Shown here: positions 50,624 through 61,073 of the stretch, in pieces
How the letters are laid out: each line of letters opens with the position of its first letter
Numbering within the stretch: position 1 is the stretch's first letter
DNA from: Coniella vitis
Taxonomy: Eukaryota; Ascomycota; Sordariomycetes; Diaporthales; Schizoparmaceae
Assembly (NCBI GenBank): GCA_011317545.1
Contig: WUJK01000012.1
Span: 633,001 to 697,000 of the forward strand
DNA: 64,000 nt
Direction of reading: 5' to 3'
Notes under the pieces: generated by a model
What the model was told of the DNA's origin: nothing
What the model saw: only the letters and a program-made list of their open reading frames with translations
The model's database searches: none
Made by a program: the position numbers and the translations under genes

Positions 50624-50671
50624 GTACTACGTACTGTACTATGCAGTATGTAGAAGTACTATGTATAGTAC
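50624..50671. repeat. Dense cluster of GTAC palindromic motifs
   Basis: Within 48 bases there are repeated GTAC units spaced by ACGTAC, TATG and TATA steps, including AGTACTATGTATAGTAC. This is the densest example of the motif family in the window. Confidence 0.7.
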
Positions 50672-53600
50672 ATGGGCGACGGTACCTGAAAAAGTGGGGC
50701 GGTTAGTACTTACAGAGCCCCTTCACATGTTGGATGCGACCTTGTCACAGCACGCAACGGCTATTCGAGGCTTTCCAGATTCAAGACTCCACGGCCAATA
50801 CGGTATCGTGAAAGATTTTTGCATGGTTTTGTTTTTTCTCGGTCTCCTTTTTCTCTCCGCCACTTTTGAGGACTAAATTTTCGCGCGGCCTTCCCACTCA
50901 AGTTCCCACAATTGCGTCTCGAGGCGAATCACAAGGGAAACAGATATCTCTTGCCTTGAAACAAGAGCTTCCGTTTCACCACTAGCTCGCCGACAAAGGC
51001 CGCTTAGCAGGTAATAGATAGTAGGTACTGGGTACCTGGTGGCGTCCATGCCAACAGTCCTGGTGATGCCAGAAAGAAAGTATGGGAAAAGAGTCGGCGC
51101 TATAGACTCTTGGGGCATGTACATGCGCAGTCCCAAGGACCTAATGACTACAATGTACCAAGGTACATAGTACTCGTATGTACATAATGGTGCACACAAT
51201 CTTGGAAGAAAAAGGCGATCCGCCCGCCATGGCTGGGGTAAGAGTTACAAACTCGTGGTAGGTACAACTGCACTTGTAATTGACGATATTTTCCGTTGAG
51301 AATGCCGTGATGTACGGTACTTCCAGTCCAGACATGTTCATTGATCTACGACAGAGCGTTCGTCGAGTCAAGTGGGTATCGGCGATCAACGTTGGCCGAA
51401 ATTCCTCATTTCAGGGCAGAATGTTGCAGAACTTGCCGCGAGCTTATCTCGTGTGTACATACATAGTAGTCATGGTTGACTGCTAATCCAAATTGCACGC
51501 CGTTGAGGAATGTGCCTGGGGGTGAATGGGGAATTTCCTTTTGACCAGATCGTCTTTTCTCCCAGAAAGGCTGTTCTGGCATTTTCCCCATGTCGCCTTT
51601 CAAAGTCCTCTGACAAAATGTCCCACGTCCTTATCACGACAATTGTCGTCGTTATGACTGCATATCATCCATCAAGAACGAGCACCCATCTCCTCGAGTC
51701 GCAGAAGCTAAGTAGTATGTAATAACACTCCCTTTTGAGCATCGATTGATGACGATAGTGCCGCCCTGACATCTAAAGAGCGGGCCTGCGTACCCAACGT
51801 ATCCACTGACCGCCATCATCAGCAACATCAAGCCTGCGCAATTGATTATGCCATCCGTATGGTGCGGGCACGTTATTCTGGGCACGGATCCAATGCAGCA
51901 AGCAATGCCAGCAACGTGACCTCACGATGTGTCAAGAGTCGGAGCATTGTACGTAAGAAGCACGTCTCCCAAACACCCAGCCGTCCAGTCTGATGCTGGC
52001 TGCTGCAATGCCTTGCGGGCATCAAAGCGAACCTTGGTAGTCAGCCAGTAATCACCTCCATTACTGTTTTGACGACCGACACATCCATCCAGCCAGCCCC
52101 TTGGGGCCTGTGCTTTCAGAATGATTCCGTTTTCCGGCAGCGGCTGACCCCATCCGCTGCTTGTCTCTGTCTGTGCTTCGCTTCGTGTATTGCGCGTCTA
52201 TGGCCGCTTCATCGTTTCTGTTACCCCCATTTTACTTGATGGGATGGCTCTCCGCGTCCATGTGCCGCTCCAAAAAAATACCAAAACCTGGGGCATCCAG
52301 TCACGCGCCGCTTGCCAGGGCGGGCCAGGCCTTTGCCCTATCTCACTCAGGGTACCGCTCTATACCCATCAAAGTAAAGTCTCCTTCATTTCCAAGGTCT
52401 CTGTTTGGTAATTGATTTTCCCCGGGTTTTTCAACGACTCCTTTTTGGGGGAAGGGGGTGGCGCTGGCCCCGCTCACTCTTGCCCTGCTATATGTTCGTG
52501 GTTGTCATCAACGTCTTTTTTGCTGCATGCTCGATTGTAATTTCTAATATAGAGTGTAGAGCGCTGGTTCCCTTTCAGTCATTCGTCCCACCGGGAGAGG
52601 GATGCACTGGGCTAGGAGGGGCGGAGCGGGCGACGAGCGTCCGTGACAGGCTGAGAAGCTATTTGCCAGTGAAAGAAAGGAGAACAAGAGACCATGGTGG
52701 TCACCCGCTGCCCATCTGATCCGGCCGCTCGTGTCCTGCATCTGATCTGGATCTCGGAAGAATAAAGAAAGAGAAATGCTTCTAGAAGACCGGTTGGCCT
52801 TCTGGGACCAGAGGGGCTGGGTCCGATTGCCATGGTGGGGTACGACTGTTACGACCTTCTTAGTGCTTAGTACTTACGTCTACTCGACTCGGCAGATGGA
52901 GGAGCGTTCTTCTGTGCGAGATGGAGCCCTACTATGTACTTGCTTGCAGGAAGAAACCCTATCATTAAGATACGAGACCGACAGATTCAATAATTACTCA
53001 CTGACCGTCTGCTGCTTGAATTGCTCCCTTGGCGGTAACGTGGTTGTTTCGAACTCTCTCTGCCAGGATTAGAGGAAGAAGTACTCGAGTTCTAAGCAGA
53101 AGTATGTCCAGCAGGACTACGGATGTACTTGTGAGTAAAGCACAACTGCGCGTTTGAGTGAGTACCTTGCATGACGCTTCGCATGCCACGGATGACCAAA
53201 GAATCACACACGCTCTCTACACAGTACAACGCAGAGCATCGCCGCCAATCAAGAGCCAGATCTCGATGGCGTGCACCCCTCGGTGTGTCTGTCGTGCAGT
53301 GCCGTTTCCACTCCACGTCAATAATGTGTTGGCATCCACACGCGCACTTGCACCGAGATCAACTACCTTGGCAGAATGATTCCAGCCTATAATTCTCTCA
53401 CTTTCGAATACTCTCGGGACGAGATGCAGAGCAAGATAATTCGCTCTCGGCATCGCCTGCTCAGCTTGCTAAAGGATTAAGTTCAGTAGCAGACTCTCAC
53501 TAAGGCCGCCACGCCACTGGGCTGAAGCGGTGAGATGTGAGTGCACAGTCTTCGAATTCGGTCAGAGGGAGCCCTTCCAAGCAGCCCCTATTGTGTATGG

Positions 53601-54116
53601 CCTTGATACGGGCTTGAGGTCAAGTGCAGGTGTCTGTGCACATTGACCATTTTGTACATAGTATGGTGCAGCGGTTCCAAACAGGCGTTTCAACAAAACA
53701 CGGCGTGTAACCAGCATCGAGAGTGTGTTTCTATTTTTGCACTGCTGGGAACCACTAACCTACCTGTACGTATCCGTTCAGCTCCCGTGGTCCAGCCCGG
53801 GCCGCAGCGCTCAGCAGCTGTGCACTAAGAAAAAGCGAGGCAGCCTTGATAAAGAGAAAAACACGAGCCATCCCAAACTTCGGGAAAACACAGCCACGCA
53901 CGCCCTTCCTTATCATGACCGCTGCTTTTTCCCGTGAATTGAATATCATTTGCTTGCGCTGAAAGATACCTACAGGCTGCGGACACCAGCGTCTTTCTCA
54001 GGCCGCCTTTCCAAATTTAAATCATGCGACTCTTATCAGTTGGAGCCTGTAGGCCCTGTTCTATCTAAGGCTTGACGATGAGTCTCGTACTTGGATCCTA
54101 ATTCGTATTCAGCATG

Positions 54117-54147
54117 GCTGGCTGGCTAGATGGCTGGCTGGCTGGCG
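54117..54147. repeat. GGCT tetranucleotide repeat
   Basis: Two blocks of GGCT units separated by AGAT. The same unit occurs in the microsatellite at 13348-13394. Confidence 0.8.
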
Positions 54148-55012
54148 CAGGGTCCTAACCAGTGGGCCGAACGAGTGGGACGTCTACTTGGAGGAACTTA
54201 TAGACTGTTGCCATTTCGAGAAACTGATCCTATCTTACAAAAGCGCATACTTTACCAGAGCAGCAGCAACAGCAACAACAACTCACCCTGCTACGTCGCA
54301 GAATAACTGATGACTGTATCCTGCACCGCTGACCACCAGCCATTGAGTTTTGCCAAGGACGTCCGTCGAATGAGAGCTCTTTTTGTTTTCTTCCCTTATC
54401 TCTGCGGGATTCAGTATTTACTTACTTGCATGACTTGGCCCGGCCTGAAGCCGACATGGGTTCACTTGGGGGCGTCGTTTTTCTGCTTCTTCTTCTTTGT
54501 AATCCTACGAGCGGCTGAGTGTTTGTACCAAAAGGGGAAATGGGCGGTTTGGCATTGACTATCGTTATCGCAGGTCAATAGCTGCTTTCAAATGATATAG
54601 AGTTCGCAGCTCTGCAAACTAGAACTCAATAGAGTGCAGTATGATCAGGTTCCATCCATGTACCATGTAGGATGAGAAAACAACATGATGGGACCAAAAG
54701 AGACAAAGCAAAAGTATTGTACGACCAACAGAGTACCAGGCTACATACATAGTATAGCAGCCTACTGTGTACAACCTCTCGGATAACGTGACACGGCCTC
54801 ACTGTGGCCAAGCAATATTGGCAGCCGATGCACCATCATCTCGGCTGCAAAGAAGCTTGGCATTTGGAGACTCTTTCCAGAAAACCACCTCTCCAATTTT
54901 GTGTTCGACGTTTGTCATGGGAAAGACGGCAGCTCCAGAATTACACAAACGCTCGCTATAGGCGCCATGAATGCATATCAAAGCAAAAATGCCTCTCCGC
55001 GACCTCCTCCTC

Positions 55013-56128
55013 TCACCGACCAGCAGCAACCAACAATCCATCCAGCAACTCATCAAGCCTGTCATAAAACACAGAAAAATGTCCAGGCCCTTCCACCAGG
55101 TGCGCCTCTACCTTAGTTTCTGGTAGATTTTCTGCGAGCCACTTCCCATGCCCAAACGGCACCATTTTGTCCTCGCCACCCTGCCACAGCACCACAGGCG
55201 TCTGGACTTCGCTCAGCGCGAATCCCCACGATGCGCTCACAAACGCCAAGTCATCATCCACCCATCCATCGACGCCGTGCTTGAGCGCCTGGGCAAACGT
55301 CGCCACCAATTCCTCGCCCACTTGCGGTTTTCCCAAAATCACCTTGCTGTCTGTTTCAGGGAGCAACGAGGACAAGCTTTCCACGAGCTGGGACGGGTTC
55401 GCTTCGAGCAGACCGGGGCGTTGTGCGGCAAGGTCGGCAGTGAGGGGCTCTTCGCCTTGGATGGCAAGGCCGAATTCTTTGATGTCTGTTGTCAACAATC
55501 AGTCAGTGTAAGCAGGAAATACGGTACAGTGTAGACTCTCAGCAAGCGAATTGGCATCTCAAGCCAGAGAAGCTCAAAAGGCGGAAGGAATCAACATACT
55601 ATCCTCACCGTATCCCTCCCACCAATCGAACCCTTCAGCATTGCTCGGCGCCACAGAAGCGATGCTTAGCACTGCAAGACAACCTGGCAGGCGAGCTGCA
55701 CAAGCAAGCGCATGAGGCCCTATACACCAGACCCAGTCAGCAACAAACTTCTGCTTCCAATTGATCGAAACCTCGATCGTGAAGAACGGGGCACAAAAAG
55801 AACAAGACATTGGCGTAAACCTACCACCGCCGCTGTACCCCGCAACAAGGCATTCCTTGATATCCAAATGCTCCAACAGCGCCTTGACATCGGCTGCGAC
55901 ATCCACAACCTGCCTGCCACGCTTGCGCGTCGAGCCACCGTACCCAGGCCGTGAAAAGGTGACGAGTCTGATTCCCTTGCGAGTGCAGGCGGCTTGGATG
56001 TCTTTCCCTGCAAGGTGCGAGCCCGGTGTGCCATGTATGAAAACGAGGGGGAGGCCTTGCTCTGCTCCAGAGAGGGCATAGTCGAGCTTGCGTCCGTCGG
56101 GGAGGGTTAGGACGTTGGCGTTGGCCAT
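55013..56128 (-). CDS. Alpha/beta hydrolase
   Basis: Model: complement(join(55013..55485,55600..55719,55825..56128)), 298 aa, a normal size for a soluble single-domain hydrolase. It starts MANANVLTLPDGRKLDYALS. The oxyanion strand is FIHGTPGSH. The nucleophile elbow is GYSGGG (S99), the acid is in GGEDKMVP (D247) and the histidine is in GPGHFS (H277), so the catalytic triad is complete. Introns: 55720-55824 (GTAGGT donor, GCTGAC branch) and 55486-55599 (GTATGT donor, CAG acceptor). The first interrupts the nucleophile motif between YSGG and GPHALACA, and splicing restores it. No signal peptide is seen. The frame extends upstream to a TTG at 56173, but the first ATG is 56128. Substrate is unknown; related proteins include proline iminopeptidase-like and epoxide-hydrolase-like enzymes. 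Confidence 0.9.
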
Positions 56129-59100
56129 TTTGGGGCGATGCTTGGACAGGGTCGTGGAAGTGGATTTGTACAAGTGTGTGTCGTTAAGGTTTCTTGATGC
56201 TCGACAGGCTTGCTCTACGGGTTGAACGTGGACAAGAGCAGCCGCCCTTTTATATGATCATACAGATGCGGTAAGCGTAGGAGACGCAAAATTGTAGTTA
56301 TGATATGTAAGCAGCATTCTGACAAATTTGAAGGGCGCACATACAACGCCTTGCTGCCCTTGCTGATTGTCATTATTTGCTTGTTGTTATGGAGGCAGTT
56401 AAGAGTCATACCGAGTGCTACACAAAGAAAACAGGCGGGTAGAATAAGACTGATTTTTAGTTATGTTCGCCTTGTCATCTAGAACTATAACAGTTTATCC
56501 AATAATGGAGTCACATGTTGTTGTCAAGGAGTCGCCGAAGAATAATTGAACGGTCTCAACGTGTGAGGTCGAGCTTTAGAACCCATCATTTGCAAAGGCC
56601 TCTCTAGAATGATAATTCTACTCTATTATTCCACTTAACGACGGTCGAACATTATCTAAAGTCCAGCTTATTGCTTTGCGCGCTGTATATTCTCAGGAAC
56701 TGGCGAGACTTCAAATGCTATCATATAGTTTACCCCAAGTACTCATCGTTTTAACAGCAGGCCAAAACACCTTTCTGACGCAGTATTGTAACTACGTTCA
56801 CTAAATTATCACTGATTGGGTCCTCTAGTCAACTCGAGAATAACAACTTTTGCCCCTGTGCGGTATCACAAAGATGGCTGATAATCTTGTGCAATTATCT
56901 TGGCTCCTACATCAAACGCTGGGAATGCATCAAGCCACGACAAAATGAGGAAATTAATAAATAATGAGTGTTAGAGATATACAGAGCTGTGGCAAGCTAT
57001 AATTTCAAAGGCCTTGAGATCGTCCTCCATTACCCACTTTGTGTTTCTCCTATATTGAAATTGGAGGATATGGCTACGGCGTCGAGCATCTTGCGCAATG
57101 TCTGCTTCTAGTAATCAGTCCTGACCACGACGGGAAAGGACGTCAAAACAGCGCGCTGAGAATACAATATCTCCTACCAACACAAGAATGTCATTAACAA
57201 GGCTTTTAGACATACAAGGGTTCTTAGGGCAAGCAAAAGCATCAAATGCCTATGCCGAGCAACTGCTAGATAGGCCATATCAATTCAATAGCAAATGATC
57301 ATCGGTTCCTTTTACCTTAAACCCGATGAAACAAAGGACATCCAGTACCACGATATCTGAGCTTTCAATGTTCTTTGCGCAACAGTTAAAATCTGTTCTG
57401 CTCGCTAATTCAAGATTCTCGGTGGAGGGAATTGCAATTTCAAGATATTCCAAGCACTTGGGATTTAGACGAAACTGTTCAGCAACTATCAAGTGTCTCT
57501 GTTGCAAAGCCATACTTATACACCGGCTCTTGTTTCGTCAATGACTTCAGAAACGTACTTGAGGCCTTCTTGTGGAAAACCTCAATGTTATGGGTCCAAA
57601 AAAGGCATTGTTGGTGGTTCACAGGCCAGATATCCATCAATCAGCCTAGATTGTTCTCATTCAAGTGCTTTTGACCGCCGTGTTTCATACGATATAATAT
57701 TTGATGACTTGGTTGTATAGCCAAAGGACGTTGGATGTTGTGCTTCTCGTCTATATATTTGGATGCCAACAATTAACTCTGAGCAGTTGATGCTGATATG
57801 AACGATTATATACATAGTCTATAAGTATGAATTACTTTACGATGTTGCGTATTTGAGTCGTCCAATAAGTGAACACATATTATTGTACAAATTCAAACGC
57901 ACATGACCACAGAGCAATATGCAGAGAGTTCGCTACGACGCTCGTCTTTCATCCCAGGGTAAGAAGAGCATGTATATTGGCCAACAACCAGCATACAGTC
58001 ATTCTCAGAGGTATTTGGTCAGCGTATTATAACCCATGAATTCTTCTCTACAGGTGGAACGCAGGTATCTAGTTGACTGCATGTATGTCTACGAGGCCAA
58101 ATGACTATCCGCACGACTCTCGGATGAAGGCAGTAGGGCGGGCGCAGACTGCGGTTGGTGATTTTTCTTTACTCGCATACGTAGTAATTGACCTTACCTT
58201 TCAGTGACAGCACTGTTTAAAACCTGGAATATATTACGTGTAACTATTCTTTTGTTTACCAAAATTTACAGCTTCGAGATGGTTGATATTGCGCAAGAAC
58301 GCAACTACACGAGTACAAGTACGTTCCATGTAACCTGGGAAACTGAGCCTTGACTGCAGCAGCATCCCAAAGTATGGCCTCAATACAAGATATTAGAACG
58401 ACTAGCTCATCCGCTCGCTGCTCTACGCCTTTCATATATTTGCAATCCAGCTCCAACCATAAGGCGACCCACCATTCACCGCATCACGATGGATGCTGCA
58501 TCGCTATCTGCCCGGGACATGGCAGAAGTGACGAGAAGGTCTCTATAGACCTGAGTGTCAAGAAAGGCATATGCTTGCAGCGCTGGGCTGCAGCTCCGTT
58601 TAGAAAGACTATGAGGGACACTGGTACAATAATATTAACGATCTCTGTAAGATATCGCAAAGATTCAAGACAACAAGGCCGTCAATCTTTTTCACGAAAG
58701 CATAGTTATGGCAAGGTCCACTTGGACATAGTCCAACATATGAACGTAATTCAAACCATTGGCCGCATCATTCTCCTATACTGAATGTACTGGAAAGCTT
58801 GAGGCGATTTCAACTGTCTTGTGTGAATATGAATAGCCTTCAGGACTCAGTGCACGCTATATTCCGGGGTGGCTTCACCTCATCGGACCACAAAAAGCTT
58901 GATTATTCTGTTGATTCCAGTGTCACCAAGCAGCAGCGACGATTGGTTTTCCGAACCGATGTTCATAGTGGTAGGATCTGGTGGAACTGGACCTTAGAAA
59001 TCATGTCTAAAAAGAGGAAAGTGCTGTGATGTACTCCTGCCTTGGGTATGAAGGAGTGAAGTCCGCGGCCCGGGAACGCCCACTAGCGTTCACGGGGAAG

Positions 59101-59487
59101 GCACCGCGTAAAGAAAGCCTTCTGATTGGCTCTAGCACCCCCCTCGTTAGCGGCCGGCACAGCAACCGAAGCCCTGTAACAGGTACCGCAGAGCCTCCAT
59201 CTTTCCATTGACGACTTTGGCTTTCTCCTTCTTTTGTACCTTTTGACCCCCACTTCATCAATTATCTCTTTCTCTCTCTCTCTCCCTCTGTGTCCAGCGA
59301 ACACAGACCACAGAGCAAGGTATTACGCTCGCGCTTTACGAGGGGATATTTATTGGATCTGTTTGCTTGATCATTGCTGTCATGAATGCTAACATCGGAG
59401 CAGTCGCAACAGTAGACGCTCTCTTGCCAGTGTAGTACCACAGCTCACCCCCGCCCGCCCGCCCGCCCACACGCCTGTCTGCTCGTT
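56129..59487. other. AT-rich gene-free region
   Basis: 3.4 kb between the hydrolase start and the WW-protein start. From about 56.2 to 58.9 kb the sequence is visibly AT-rich with short, interrupted frames. A weakly coding-like stretch at 57490-57720 (plus) has no recognisable domain. The last 250 bases contain a CT dinucleotide run (about 59263-59287) and a CCCG repeat, and should be the WW-gene promoter. Confidence 0.5.
59450..59469. repeat. CCCG tandem repeat
   Basis: About five CCCG units ending 19 bp upstream of the WW-protein start codon, most likely in its 5' leader. Confidence 0.85.
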
Positions 59488-60411
59488 ATGCCGCCAGAAA
59501 ACGTCAGTCCGCCTCCTGCCAAGGACAATGAGGAGGATCAAGCACAGGCCCCTTCCCCGGCAGACTCGCGTTCAGAGGAGGGTGAGGCCAGAAGTGGTGA
59601 CGACGACGACAGCTCGAGCGGGCAAGACGTACAAGACAAGCAAGACAACGATCACAGCCATGATGCGACAGCCTCGTACAAGAAAGGGGGCGCGGCAGAT
59701 GCACCACCTCTCCCAGAAGAGCCTATTCCAGGCCAAGGGCTCAGTGCCGTCAGTAGCAATGGCGACAACGCGCCTCCCTTGCCGACCGAGGCCCCGCCAC
59801 AGCAAGCAGACGACGGGTGGGAACCGCAATGGGACGCCACCCATTCGGCCTGGTATTTCTACAATCGCTTCACCGGCATGACGCAGTGGGACAATCCTCG
59901 TGTGCCGACGGCTGGCAGCTCCACCACCGCGGCGCCAGGAATCTCAGCAGCAGCAGCAGCAGCAATATCCCAGCCCGCTTCTGTAGCAGGCGGTTACAAC
60001 CCTGCGATACACGGGTCCTGGGACCCTGACGCTCCGTACGCGCAGGCCTACAAGGCAGGTGATGAAGAGTATGAGGCGGATCTTGCCGCTTATAATGCTG
60101 AAATGATGGCGGACGTACATGGCGACGAGGCCGCAGGTGGTGAGCTTTACATGCAAAATGCGGCGTTCAACAGGGGCACGGGCAAGGTCCAGACGGGCGA
60201 TCAGAACCCAGAGCGGTATTCAGACGCGAGCAAGTCCTACAGGCAGATGAATGCGTATTTCAACGTCGATCAGGCGGCCAACTCGCATGATGGGCGCAGT
60301 CTCAAGGCGGAGCGAAGAGGCAAGCAGCCCACGCGCAAGGAGCTGGCTACGTGGAAGGAGAAGCGCAAGGCGCGGAAAGAGGAAAAGAGGCGGGCTTGGC
60401 TTAGAGATTAA
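59488..60411 (+). CDS. WW-domain protein of unknown function
   Basis: A single-exon 307-aa protein. Residues 1-105 are acidic and disordered with proline patches (PPLPEEPIPGQ, PPLPTEAPPQ). One WW domain lies at about 108-140, with W111 and W134 at the standard 23-residue spacing, the aromatic triplet WYFYN and the closing TQWDNP; it should bind proline-rich ligands. The C-terminal 60 residues are strongly basic and helical (KAERRGKQPTRKELATWKEK), suggesting a nuclear or RNA-linked role. WW proteins with basic tails occur among splicing factors, but I cannot name an orthologue. It is convergent with RIX1. Confidence 0.88.
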   Translation: MPPENVSPPPAKDNEEDQAQAPSPADSRSEEGEARSGDDDDSSSGQDVQDKQDNDHSHDATASYKKGGAADAPPLPEEPIPGQGLSAVSSNGDNAPPLPTEAPPQQADDGWEPQWDATHSAWYFYNRFTGMTQWDNPRVPTAGSSTTAAPGISAAAAAAISQPASVAGGYNPAIHGSWDPDAPYAQAYKAGDEEYEADLAAYNAEMMADVHGDEAAGGELYMQNAAFNRGTGKVQTGDQNPERYSDASKSYRQMNAYFNVDQAANSHDGRSLKAERRGKQPTRKELATWKEKRKARKEEKRRAWLRD

Positions 60412-61073
60412 TCGGACTACTCAAGCGAAACATGATGAAAAGTGAGCAGGGAAAGAGTTCCAAGAAGCATACTACAGGGTTGGCATAACCGCAATCATTT
60501 GCTAGGTTTTACTTTGCCAGAGATTCCAGAGGAGGAAGAGGAGCTTCCGCTCCTCAAAGAGACTCTGGTTACCTAGGCCGGAGAGTAGAGTCTCATCACT
60601 TTCAATAACAGTTACGATCTGAATGCGGATTCTATGAGTCAAGTCAAGATTGAAGCCTGGCATCGAAGTACTTATCTAGGTACTTTTGATACCTGGGTGC
60701 ATAATATCGATGACCAATCGCCCCGAATGCTATTAGCCATTGAAATGACAGACAACGCCTAATTGAAGGGCCCCAAGCCGTGTATGTCGCTCTCAACATG
60801 TCAGTGCAGTGCGGTAAACACGCTTGGAGGTTTTATGTCTGCCGAGGGCTTCCTGAACTGTACACTAAGTTCAAAGTTGTAACCGTGTAATGTGGTTTCG
60901 ATGGTCTGAGGGCAAACGTTGAAATCTCAAATACTCACTGCCCGACTAAATGTGCAGCTTGGGCCAGCGGCCCCAGAGCTCTTGACACAGTAGGCCACGG
61001 TCTAAACTTAAGCGCTCACCTGGACTCATCTTTGCTCTCAAGAGATTCACATTTTGTGTCCCAATGCACTCCT
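60412..61073. other. Convergent intergenic region between WW gene and RIX1
   Basis: Holds both 3' ends. The notable element is the hairpin at 60517-60568. No coding region is supported. Confidence 0.6.
60517..60568. other. Purine/pyrimidine hairpin in a convergent 3' region
   Basis: A perfect 7-bp stem, GAGGAGC (60538-60544) and GCTCCTC (60549-60555), with a TTCC loop. It sits inside an outer CCAGAG (60517-60522) and CTCTGG (60563-60568) pair. It may mark the 3' end of one or both flanking transcripts. Confidence 0.5.

Larger units (their letters stand above)
47179..55012. other. 7.8-kb gene-free region upstream of NAD-GDH
   Basis: The longest apparent gap next to an active metabolic gene. 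I found only short chance frames. It holds the NAD-GDH promoter, many GTACATAGTA-type motifs (50624-50671, 51163-51173, 51455-51469, 53654-53663, 54742-54755), an AAC triplet repeat at 49915-49948 and GGCT repeats at 54117-54147. Non-coding RNA genes or a fast-evolving small gene could be hidden here. Confidence 0.5.
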
